Source: an uncultured Pseudodesulfovibrio sp. (GTDB lineage: Bacteria > Desulfobacterota > Desulfovibrionia > Desulfovibrionales > Desulfovibrionaceae). Taken from it: DNA of 64,000 nucleotides. The stretch lies in the NCBI RefSeq assembly GCF_963662885.1, contig NZ_OY760065.1, forward strand, positions 444,001-508,000, read 5' to 3'. The notes under the pieces are model-generated. The model had not been told where the DNA came from and did no database searches. It was given only the letters and a program-made list of their open reading frames with translations. Of this stretch, positions 15,913 through 23,802 are shown piece by piece (positions within the stretch are counted from its first letter, which is position 1; every line of letters starts with the position of its first letter). The translations under genes and the position numbers were made by a program.

Positions 15913-18900
15913 TCAGAACAGATCCCGCAAAAATTCAAAGGACTTCTTGGGCAGACTCAGAATATTTCGCACCGTGTCGTTGACGATTTTGCCCGTAGGT
16001 ATGGAGACTTTGGGATCGGTCAGCTTGCCAGTCAAACGCAGGGTCACACTCGGCACGGCCACAAAGTCGTTGCGGATGGACAGGTCAATGGTATTGGCAG
16101 GCAGGCTGAAGCCCCCTTCCCCATAGGCCTGCAACACAGGCGGGGCCTCGAGTCGGAATGCATTGAGCGTGAACACGCCCTGCTTCACAATCGCGTCGGA
16201 AGAGGCTCGTTGAAAGACCGTGCGCCCGTTGGTTTTTCGCTGGATGTTCGCTCCGATCTGTTCCCTTCGGCTCGAATCGGCCGGATTGGGTTTGAGGTCC
16301 CAACCGGTGAATTTGAACGATCCATTGGTGATCCTGACGGAAGCTGTTCCCCCAAGGTTGGCCAAAATATCATCGTCCGTGCGACCATGGCTTCGCAAGT
16401 CGGCTTTTATGTCCGTCTCACCACGCAGGTATTCGCGTTGGGCCATATCCTGCATGAACGGTCCGGCCTGCATGTTGTTCACGTTGAGGAGCAGATGCAG
16501 ATCCAGAGTCTTCTCCCCGACCTCGCCTTGCAGATCCGCCTTGAGAGTCCCCCCGTGGAGCGCACCCTGCACATCGGCCAGATGAATAGACCCGTCGTTG
16601 GCCCGAACAAAACCCTCCAGAGACTCGGTGTGTACCCGCGCCAGAGTGAACTCCTGAAAGAGAACCTTGCCGTTGAGCTTGAGGGAACGGAGGAAATCGA
16701 GCGGCAGGTTCGTGGGCGTGGACACCGGCTCTCTGTTTGCCCGTATGTCACTCAGGGTGGGAGCGGGCGCAGGCGTCAGGTAGCGGTCCAGATTGAAGGT
16801 CCCGGCCGCAAGGGAAAATGCGAACAGTGGATGGTCATACCCCGTGGCGACCACATGGCCCTTGATCGGAGTACCGTCCAGCTCGCCGCTCAAATCGCTC
16901 AAGGTGAATCCCTTGTCGTCGGCCTTGAACTGCGCCTTTACGGATGCGTTCCGCAGAGCGTCGGCGTCCCGTGTGCGAAGGTTTTCACCGGTCATCAAAT
17001 AGACAATTCTTTTGGGGTCGGCCTGGGCCACGGAAAGACTCCCCGCAACCTGCCGGTCCTTGTCCTTACCTACCAGACGCGCGTCACCGGTGACCGTGGT
17101 CTCCAGAGCCTGAATCATCGCGTCGGTCAGAGCCGCGCTGTCATCTTTGGAATCGAAAATCCAATTGGCGCCAAAGGTCATCCGCTTGGCACCATTGGGC
17201 AACAGAGGAGTTGTCAGATACCCTTTAACTGCCATGCCCGAGCTTCTCACGCGAAGTTCATCTATAGCCGAGGAAACGGGTCCCTCAACCGTGGCGTTGA
17301 CGCTCTCCAGATCGCCGGTCCCGCGCAGTTTCAACCCGGTGGAAAGGATGCAATTCCAAACCCCGGAGGCACCCTTTCCATTGGGACGGAATTTCATGTC
17401 CAGATCGACCTTGGAATAGTCCAGAACGAACGGTTGGCCAGCATCCTGTTCGATCTCTGCCCGGCCTTGCCCAAAGGAAAACCGGACAAGGCTGTCGAGA
17501 TGTTGCAGAATGTAAATTGACCGTTCCTTGGGCGGACAGGACATGGTCGGAACCGAGAATTCAACATGGGCCGTTGCCGGACCATCCAAACGTACCGGGG
17601 TGCGGTGCAGGAATTCAAATCCCTTGCGTTGAGACTCCGCATCCAAAACGCCCTTCAAGGCCATGGTAGTCTGGCCCTTGCCATCCTGACCCAGGACCAC
17701 GTTCATGTTGCCACCCAGTGAAGCCATGCCCTGGCGGATGGCGCCGGCGTCAAAACTAATTCCCTTGTCCGTAGCGTCCACTTTCAGGCGAATGTCGGAA
17801 ATAAGGGTATCCAGAACATCAAAGCCATCCGCCCGAATCGTGCCGCTACCTCTAAAGGCCCTGAAGAACGGCAGGCTGAAGTCGTCCCAGATAAACGGCG
17901 TGCCGGTCGCAAACAGAGGCAGATAGCGATCGAGATCGATAGTGTCCGCGCGCAAATCGAAATCGAAAACCGGGTGGACCCAATCCTTGAAGCCGCACTG
18001 CCCGCGCACGGTGATGTCATCCAGGGTCAGGACAAGGTTCTCGAAATTCGCGCCGTCATCGGTGACGTGCACATAGGAGGCAAGAGCGCTGCTGGTCAGT
18101 CCGTCCACGTCCTTGATGGGCATGTCGGGAGCGTATTTGGCTATGAGTTGACGCGGGGCAAAGGGATGTACTGTGATATGTCCCTTGAGATCCAAACCCT
18201 TTTGCAGATCACCGCTGGTCACATTGCCTTCGGCAAGCAGACCGAACAAGCTGGCTTTGAATTCGTCAAGAGCTACGGTCCGCTTGTCCCAATCCAAATC
18301 AACCTTGGCGATGAATTCTCCGGGTTCGGTATTCTTGGGCAGGAAATCCCCATAAACCTTGGCCTGAATACTGGTTTGAGAAAAAACCGGCGGAGTGCCG
18401 TCACCGTCGATCCGAACCATACCCTTGAGAACCAAGTCCGCTATGATCCCCTGATCTGCCCAGGAGAAGTCGCTCTGCAAGGAGAACGGCACATCTTCGC
18501 CCAGGGAAACGGTTCCGGTGTTTATATCAATGCCCGAGAGCCGGTACTCGGTGTTCTCCATCTCATCACGAAAGAGGATCTCAGCGTCGGATATTTCCAC
18601 GCTGTTGACGGCAAAGGTCCAATCCTGATCGGAAGCTCCGTCTGAATCGAGATCACCGGCCCTATCCACCAACGACTGCCAATTGAAGACGCCCTGCTTG
18701 TTGCGAACCACGACCCCTTCGACGCCATCAAGTTCCAGGGAAGCCACTTCGATTGCGTGAGCAAAGAGAGGAATGATTTTTACACTGACGGCGATCTCCT
18801 CGAATCGAACCGCCGGCTCTTCGCCGAAATCCGGGGACTCGCCTATGGACAAATCCTCTACGGTGAGAGCCAACCGGGGCCAGACCGCAATGTCCATATC

Positions 18901-19068
18901 CCCCTTCAGAGTCACCGGACGGTCCAGGACCCCCTCCAGGGTTTCGGTAAAACGGGCACGGAATTCTCCGGTGTCGATGTAATAGGACACCCACAGCAAC
19001 AGGCCGGTACAGACCAGAATGAGCGCCACAAGGCACTCCACCAGTATACGCACCAGCCTTTTCATCAT
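15913..19068 (-). CDS. AsmA family envelope protein
   Basis: The 1051-residue protein has one N-terminal inner-membrane helix (about residues 5-28) followed by the AsmA N-terminal segment (TGEFRARFTETLEGVLDRPVTLKGD). A very long beta-strand-rich periplasmic region ends in an AsmA_2-type C-terminus (LDLSIRNDF, VTLRLTGKLTDPKVSI). AsmA-like proteins such as TamB and YhdP form hydrophobic grooves that carry phospholipid between membranes; I infer a similar role. Two adjacent ATGs (19068 and 19065) could start it. It begins 3 bases after the DUF89 gene's stop and is convergent with nothing before the YihY gene. Confidence 0.88.
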   Translation of the reverse strand: MMKRLVRILVECLVALILVCTGLLLWVSYYIDTGEFRARFTETLEGVLDRPVTLKGDMDIAVWPRLALTVEDLSIGESPDFGEEPAVRFEEIAVSVKIIPLFAHAIEVASLELDGVEGVVVRNKQGVFNWQSLVDRAGDLDSDGASDQDWTFAVNSVEISDAEILFRDEMENTEYRLSGIDINTGTVSLGEDVPFSLQSDFSWADQGIIADLVLKGMVRIDGDGTPPVFSQTSIQAKVYGDFLPKNTEPGEFIAKVDLDWDKRTVALDEFKASLFGLLAEGNVTSGDLQKGLDLKGHITVHPFAPRQLIAKYAPDMPIKDVDGLTSSALASYVHVTDDGANFENLVLTLDDITVRGQCGFKDWVHPVFDFDLRADTIDLDRYLPLFATGTPFIWDDFSLPFFRAFRGSGTIRADGFDVLDTLISDIRLKVDATDKGISFDAGAIRQGMASLGGNMNVVLGQDGKGQTTMALKGVLDAESQRKGFEFLHRTPVRLDGPATAHVEFSVPTMSCPPKERSIYILQHLDSLVRFSFGQGRAEIEQDAGQPFVLDYSKVDLDMKFRPNGKGASGVWNCILSTGLKLRGTGDLESVNATVEGPVSSAIDELRVRSSGMAVKGYLTTPLLPNGAKRMTFGANWIFDSKDDSAALTDAMIQALETTVTGDARLVGKDKDRQVAGSLSVAQADPKRIVYLMTGENLRTRDADALRNASVKAQFKADDKGFTLSDLSGELDGTPIKGHVVATGYDHPLFAFSLAAGTFNLDRYLTPAPAPTLSDIRANREPVSTPTNLPLDFLRSLKLNGKVLFQEFTLARVHTESLEGFVRANDGSIHLADVQGALHGGTLKADLQGEVGEKTLDLHLLLNVNNMQAGPFMQDMAQREYLRGETDIKADLRSHGRTDDDILANLGGTASVRITNGSFKFTGWDLKPNPADSSRREQIGANIQRKTNGRTVFQRASSDAIVKQGVFTLNAFRLEAPPVLQAYGEGGFSLPANTIDLSIRNDFVAVPSVTLRLTGKLTDPKVSIPTGKIVNDTVRNILSLPKKSFEFLRDLF

Positions 19069-19071
19069 AAC

Positions 19072-19959
19072 CTACCGGTCCCTGTTATCCTGGTGCTCGC
19101 GCACGCTCATACAAAGGGCGCTCGAACCAAACTCGAGGCCGGTCTTGCGGGCGATGCGAGGACATTTGACTTTGAAAGCGCAGAATACACCGGGCCATAT
19201 TCCGTCCAGGGCTTCAAAATTGCCCTGCCCCTTGCTCAAAATGACGTCAGCCTGACGCATGCGTTCTATGAATTCAGGGGTACAACGGCTCAAAACAGTT
19301 CCGGGGGTGTCCACTCCGGACTCGACCACGGTGCAGAGAGCCGTCATGCCGACGGTCTTTGCGTCGACCAGGGTTGCGTCATTGAGTACGGGCCGGGAAC
19401 GAACAGCGTAGGTGACATCGCAGCCAAGACGGGTCAGCTCTCGAACCAACAGGGTGTCCAGGACGATTTCACCGGTATTGTCACCCAGAATGAGCACGGA
19501 AGCACCCTCGACCAGCCGTTCGCGCAAGGCCGCCAGGACCTCCGAGGACACGGATGCGGCTACTTCGGAAAGCTCCTTTTCCAGATCGAAATCGAGCTCC
19601 ACGCCACGGTCGATATAGTTGCCGATGATGGCCAGTTCCAGAGACAGTCCCAGCGGGTCGCCCGTGTCGCGCTGGGCTTGAATCCTTTTTTCAAGGGTTG
19701 GCAGCAAACCGAGGACAAAGGAGTTGGCCTCCTGCTTGTCCTGCGCGTACAAATCGGTGCAACCGGATATTTCGCGAACCAATTCAGCAAGACGACGGGC
19801 AATGGCGGGTGGCGGCTCTTCCATGTCCAACCGGGGAAGCAATGCCTCCCAGCGGGTTACGATCTCCTCGCGAAGGACAGGGTCGTTCGGGCAGGCAATC
19901 TGAGCCTCCCTGACCGCCATTCGTCTGAAACAGGGCATGCATTCGAGGGCTGTATCCAT
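19072..19959 (-). CDS. DUF89/ARMT1-type damage-control phosphatase family protein
   Basis: The 295-residue protein has the DUF89 metal-dependent phosphatase fold. An N-terminal ECMPCF Cys pair (residues 6-11) marks the prokaryotic cysteine-containing subgroup. The metal site motif is LGDNTGEIVLDTLLV (about residues 158-172), followed by VRSRPVLNDAT and a late LSKGQGNFEAL. Family members remove phosphate from damaged or overflow metabolites such as sugar phosphates and 4'-phosphopantetheine derivatives; this substrate is unknown. It is tightly linked to asmA (3 bases) and 132 bases downstream of lpxI. Confidence 0.85.
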   Translation of the reverse strand: MDTALECMPCFRRMAVREAQIACPNDPVLREEIVTRWEALLPRLDMEEPPPAIARRLAELVREISGCTDLYAQDKQEANSFVLGLLPTLEKRIQAQRDTGDPLGLSLELAIIGNYIDRGVELDFDLEKELSEVAASVSSEVLAALRERLVEGASVLILGDNTGEIVLDTLLVRELTRLGCDVTYAVRSRPVLNDATLVDAKTVGMTALCTVVESGVDTPGTVLSRCTPEFIERMRQADVILSKGQGNFEALDGIWPGVFCAFKVKCPRIARKTGLEFGSSALCMSVREHQDNRDR

Positions 19960-19991
19960 GGTGCATCCAACGTTGAAAAGGCAATACGAAG

Positions 19992-20026
19992 GTCATGGAA
20001 GATACGACAAATCATAACTCCATGAC
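19992..20026. repeat. Inverted repeat in the lpxI-DUF89 gap
   Basis: GTCATGGA (19992-19999) and TCCATGAC (20019-20026) form an 8-bp inverted repeat with 19 bases between the arms. It lies just upstream of the DUF89-asmA gene pair and could be an operator or a weak stem. There is no T-tract, so it is not a terminator. Confidence 0.4.
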
Positions 20027-20091
20027 TTCAAAGAGTAATCGCACAACCCCCTGTCATTGGCAAGACGAGGTTGGGAATCGTTTGGAAGATG

Positions 20092-20931
20092 TCAGAAAGA
20101 TTCGGGAAAGGAATCAGGGGTAAGGCCGACGACGGTAATGCCAGCCTTGTCAGCGAATTCAATGGCAGCCTCCCGGTCGAAGAACAGACTCTTGCCCGCT
20201 TCCACCCCAAGGCATGTGGCCTTGCCCTCGGCCATGATCTTGAGTGTATCCAGGCCGAGACTCGGGAGGTCCACTTCCTTTTGCTGGCCGGGTTTGAAGA
20301 CTTTGACCACCGTACATTCCGGCCCGCCGTAGGAACAGCCTCTACGCAGGGTTTCGTCCGTACCCTCAAGGGCCTCCACGGCAGCCACGATGCCTTCGCG
20401 GACGACCACGCACTGGCCAACATCCAACCTGCCAAGCTCCTTGGCGATATTCCAGGCAAACTTGAGGTCGCCCCACTCCCGCTCGTTAGGCTTGCGACAG
20501 GTCATCACCCCTTCGGGCGAAAGGAGATCAGGCATATACTCGTGCGCCGGAACCACGGTCATGCCTTCTTTCTCGAATTCGCCGGCGATAATGCCCAGGA
20601 GAGCGGTATCGCCCTTGTCCTTTCGGCCGAGAACGAGCTTTATGGCCCGCATATCCAGGTGACGAATGTCCATGACCTTGGGCTTTTCAATGGTCCCGGC
20701 CATGATGATCTTGTCGACCTTCTCATCCTTGAGGAAATTGATCAGCTGGTTGAGTTTGCCGAGCTTGAGTTCCTTGAAGACGTCGGCCAAGGGGACAACG
20801 TCCATGTTCGTATGCCCGGTAAAACCGGCCACCACGAGCCGGTGGCCCCTGGCTTTAACGCCACGGGCCACCAGAACGGGAAACTGTTTGCCTCCGGCAA
20901 TGAGGCCGATTGTGCTGACAGGCTCGGTCAT
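20092..20931 (-). CDS. lpxI: UDP-2,3-diacylglucosamine diphosphatase LpxI
   Basis: The 279-residue enzyme hydrolyses UDP-2,3-diacylglucosamine to lipid X in lipid A synthesis, in bacteria that lack LpxH. It has the N-terminal STIGLIAGGKQFPVLVARG domain, MAGTIEKPKVMDIRHLDMRA, GDTALLGIIAGEFEKEG, and the C-terminal DLPSLGLDTLKIMAEGKATCLGVEAGKSLFFD domain, which in this family carries the catalytic Asp. It lies 15 bases after lpxA and ends the lipid A block. LpxI, not LpxH, fits a deltaproteobacterium. Confidence 0.94.
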   Translation of the reverse strand: MTEPVSTIGLIAGGKQFPVLVARGVKARGHRLVVAGFTGHTNMDVVPLADVFKELKLGKLNQLINFLKDEKVDKIIMAGTIEKPKVMDIRHLDMRAIKLVLGRKDKGDTALLGIIAGEFEKEGMTVVPAHEYMPDLLSPEGVMTCRKPNEREWGDLKFAWNIAKELGRLDVGQCVVVREGIVAAVEALEGTDETLRRGCSYGGPECTVVKVFKPGQQKEVDLPSLGLDTLKIMAEGKATCLGVEAGKSLFFDREAAIEFADKAGITVVGLTPDSFPESF

Positions 20932-20946
20932 GCAGCTTTACAAAGC

Positions 20947-21756
20947 CTAGTGGCCGTTGGAGCAGCGCTGCTTGTGGTCGGGAACAACGCCGTTCTTGCT
21001 TTCGCGGATAAAGGAGACAAGACGATCCACTGACGGAATGCCCTGAATTTCCTCTTCCACCTTGGCAAGGCTCTGTTCCTTGGTCAGGCCGGAACGGAAG
21101 ATGATCTTGTACGCTTTCTTGAGCGCCTTGGAAGCCTCGGAGTCGAAGCCGTTGCGCTTGAGACCGATGAGGTTGGGACCGAAAAGCATGCCCCGCACAC
21201 CGTGCGCCAGCATGAACGGCGGCACATCGAGCTTGTAACCGCTGGCACCGCCGAGGAAGGAGTATTCCCCGATGCGGATGAACTGCTGGACAGCGGACAT
21301 GCCGGAGATGATCACGTTGCGCCCCACTTCCACATGGCCTGCAAGCTGCACCGCGTTGGCCAGGATGACATGGTCACCGATCTTGCAGTCATGGGCGACA
21401 TGGGAATAGGCCATGAACATGCAGCCGGAACCGATAACGGTCTCCTGCACGCCCTGCACCGTGCCGCGATGGATGGTCACGCACTCACGGATGATGTTGT
21501 TGTCGCCGATACGGGTGAAGGTCTTCTCGCCCTTGAATGCGGCGTGCTGCGGTTCACCACCGATAACGGCATGAGGATGAATATGGTTGTTCTTTCCGAT
21601 TTCGGTGTTGGCCTGAATGACGCTGTGCGCCTCCAGGAAAGTACCGTCGCCGATCTTGGTGTCGGCTCCAACCACGACGTACGGGTCGATGCGAACATCG
21701 GCTCCCAGTTCTGCCGAAGGATGAATAACGGCGCTGGGATGGATCTGACTGGACAT
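20947..21756 (-). CDS. lpxA: UDP-N-acetylglucosamine acyltransferase LpxA
   Basis: The 269-residue cytoplasmic trimer adds the first 3-hydroxyacyl chain to UDP-GlcNAc. The N-terminal two thirds is a left-handed beta-helix of hexapeptide repeats (IHPSAVIHPSAELGADVRIDP...), with the catalytic His in SHVAHDCKIGDHVILAN. The LpxA-specific GMSAVQQFIRIGEYSFLGGASG and an alpha-helical C-terminus follow. The start overlaps the fabZ stop by one base. It shares an operon with lpxD, fabZ and lpxI. Confidence 0.96.
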   Translation of the reverse strand: MSSQIHPSAVIHPSAELGADVRIDPYVVVGADTKIGDGTFLEAHSVIQANTEIGKNNHIHPHAVIGGEPQHAAFKGEKTFTRIGDNNIIRECVTIHRGTVQGVQETVIGSGCMFMAYSHVAHDCKIGDHVILANAVQLAGHVEVGRNVIISGMSAVQQFIRIGEYSFLGGASGYKLDVPPFMLAHGVRGMLFGPNLIGLKRNGFDSEASKALKKAYKIIFRSGLTKEQSLAKVEEEIQGIPSVDRLVSFIRESKNGVVPDHKQRCSNGH

Positions 21757-22214
21757 TACATGTCCCCCTTATTGGCGATGGCGGCGGAAAACTCGCCCTG
21801 GCAGGTCACCTGGCCGTCCACTTCGGCGATGCCGCGCATCTTCCAAATGTTCAATTTTTGTTTTTCAAAATGCACATTCATAATCAACTGATCCCCCGGA
21901 ACGACAGGTCTGCGGAATTTGACCTTGTTCAGTCCGGTGAACAGAAAAACCTTGTCCCCAAGAGGCTCTTCAAAGGAACGCATGACGAAGACCGCACCGG
22001 TCTGGGCCAGAGCTTCGAGTTGAAGCACTCCGGGCATGACGGGCAGCCCGGGGAAATGCCCCTGGAAGAACTCCTCGTTCATGGTCACGTTCTTCATGGC
22101 CTTCAGGCGAACCCCCGGCTCATATTCAAGTACGCGATCCACCAACAGGAAGGGGTAGCGATGCGGAAGCATCTCCATGATCTTACGGATATCAAGTGGG
22201 AATTGATCACTCAT
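21756..22214 (-). CDS. fabZ: 3-hydroxyacyl-ACP dehydratase FabZ
   Basis: The 152-residue hot-dog-fold enzyme dehydrates 3-hydroxyacyl-ACP in fatty acid elongation. It competes with LpxA and LpxD for the same acyl donor, which explains its place between those genes. MLPHRYPFLLVDRV is present, and the catalytic His53 and Glu67 lie in GHFPGLPVMPGVLQLEAL. The length is typical. Its first codons overlap the end of lpxD by 8 bases. Confidence 0.96.
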   Translation of the reverse strand: MSDQFPLDIRKIMEMLPHRYPFLLVDRVLEYEPGVRLKAMKNVTMNEEFFQGHFPGLPVMPGVLQLEALAQTGAVFVMRSFEEPLGDKVFLFTGLNKVKFRRPVVPGDQLIMNVHFEKQKLNIWKMRGIAEVDGQVTCQGEFSAAIANKGDM

Positions 22215-23247
22215 CGCTCACTCCGGCGGCCGCTTTCAGAGCAGCCAGTTCTTTCTCCATTTTCTTCACACGCTTGAAGAGGTCGGGCAGCTTGGGCATG
22301 CATACGCCCATGGCCTTGAAGTAGCTCTTTGCGGAGATGGCCGGACTGCCCGCCATCTTGGTCCCGGGTTCAACGTTGCCGAGAATACCGCTCTGTGCCG
22401 CGACCATGGCTCCGTCACCGATCTTGACGTTGTCCGGAACGCCGGTCTGACCTGCGAGAACCACACCGTTACCGACCACAGTCGAGCCGCCGATGCCGGT
22501 CTGTCCGATGATCAGGCAGTGTTCGCCGATCTCCACGTTATGGCCGATCTGAACCAGGTTGTCGATCTTGGTACCCCGCTTGATACGGGTGGTATCAAGA
22601 GCGGCCCGGTCGATGGCCGTGTTGGAGCCAATCTCAACATCGTCTTCAATGGAAACCGTTCCGATCTGAGGGATCTTCATGTGGCCAAACGGAGTCTGGG
22701 CGTAACCGTAGCCGTCCCCGCCCAGCACGGCGCCGGGCTGCAGGATGACATTGTCGCCCAAAGTCAAACCGCCCATGACGACGGCATTGGGGGAGAGAAT
22801 ACACCCCTTGCCGATCACGGTTCCCTCACCCACATAAGCCCCGGAGAAAATCACCGTGTCCGGTCCGATCTTGGCCCCCTCGCCCACAAAAGCAAAGGGA
22901 TAGATCGTGACGGATTCGGCCACTTCGGCTTCCGGGTGGACGAAGGCCAGTTCATGCACGCCTGCGAGACATCCCTGGGGACGCGCGAAGACGTTCACCA
23001 CTCTGGCCAGGTCCATGTACACGTTCTCGCTGAGAAGCGCGCACGGAACCTTGTCGGCATAAGAGCCGGATGTGAGAACACATCCGGCCTTAGTGGTATC
23101 CAGTTGATGCAGATACTTGGGATTGACCAGGAACGACAGATCGTCGGGACCGGCCTTTTCCAGGGTGTTCACCCCGGCAATATCCCTATCCGCACCAGTA
23201 TATTCGAGGCCGATTTTCTCGGCCAGGGCGGACAGCTTAATGGACAT
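22207..23247 (-). CDS. lpxD: UDP-3-O-(3-hydroxymyristoyl)glucosamine N-acyltransferase LpxD
   Basis: The 346-residue trimer adds the N-linked acyl chain in lipid A synthesis. An N-terminal uridine-binding domain (about residues 1-100) precedes a long hexapeptide-repeat beta-helix (GEGAKIGPDTVIFSGAYVG..., VSIEDDVEIGSNTAIDRAALDTT), with the catalytic-type His in VQIGHNVEIGEHCLIIGQTG. A short C-terminal helix (FKRVKKMEKELAALKAA) closes it. It begins 3 bases after ompH. Confidence 0.96.
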   Translation of the reverse strand: MSIKLSALAEKIGLEYTGADRDIAGVNTLEKAGPDDLSFLVNPKYLHQLDTTKAGCVLTSGSYADKVPCALLSENVYMDLARVVNVFARPQGCLAGVHELAFVHPEAEVAESVTIYPFAFVGEGAKIGPDTVIFSGAYVGEGTVIGKGCILSPNAVVMGGLTLGDNVILQPGAVLGGDGYGYAQTPFGHMKIPQIGTVSIEDDVEIGSNTAIDRAALDTTRIKRGTKIDNLVQIGHNVEIGEHCLIIGQTGIGGSTVVGNGVVLAGQTGVPDNVKIGDGAMVAAQSGILGNVEPGTKMAGSPAISAKSYFKAMGVCMPKLPDLFKRVKKMEKELAALKAAAGVSDE

Positions 23248-23250
23248 GAA

Positions 23251-23766
23251 TTACTTTCCGGCTTTCTTGGTCTTATCCAGTTCCTTGACCAGAGCATCGG
23301 TAATGTCCAAACCGTTGGCGATGAAGGCCAAGCCGGGGGTCTGCTTGTCAAAGGCAATGGTGTAGCCATTGGCCTGGCAGTAATCCATGACGACCTTTTC
23401 AAGCTTCTTGAGAACGGGCTTGCCCAGCTCGTTCTGTTCCGCCTGAATGGCCTTCTGGTAGACGGAAAAATCCTCGTTCCAATCACGACCGCGACGGCGC
23501 AGTTCAGTCACCTTGTCCTGCAGAACCTTACCCTGGAAGGCGTTGCTGTCGATCTGCATCTTCAGCTTTTCAAGGGCGTCGTGTTCCTTTTTAAGCTGCT
23601 CGCCACGTGCGGTGAACTTGGCGTCGAGTTTGTCGCGCACATCCTTGCCGTATTCGGACTGCTGTACAACCTGCTTGGTGCTGAAGACCGCGATCTTGGT
23701 TTCGGCGAAAGCGGCCGCCTGGAGCAGAAAGACAAAGCAAATAGTGAACAAACAAATCTTTTTCAT
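23251..23766 (-). CDS. OmpH/Skp family periplasmic chaperone
   Basis: The 171-residue protein has a signal peptide (hydrophobic core, cleavage near AAAFA-ET at residue 21). A small beta core (KIAVFSTKQVV) and a long charged coiled coil (GEQLKKEHDALEKLKMQI...) follow, then a C-terminal strand (NGYTIAFDKQTPGLAFIANGLDITD). This is the Skp jellyfish architecture that holds unfolded outer-membrane proteins on the way to BamA. It lies 36 bases after bamA and directly before lpxD, the order found in many Gram-negative bacteria. Confidence 0.92.
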   Translation of the reverse strand: MKKICLFTICFVFLLQAAAFAETKIAVFSTKQVVQQSEYGKDVRDKLDAKFTARGEQLKKEHDALEKLKMQIDSNAFQGKVLQDKVTELRRRGRDWNEDFSVYQKAIQAEQNELGKPVLKKLEKVVMDYCQANGYTIAFDKQTPGLAFIANGLDITDALVKELDKTKKAGK

Positions 23767-23802
23767 TGTATGACTCCTTAACTGATTACTAACAAAGTCG
23801 GG

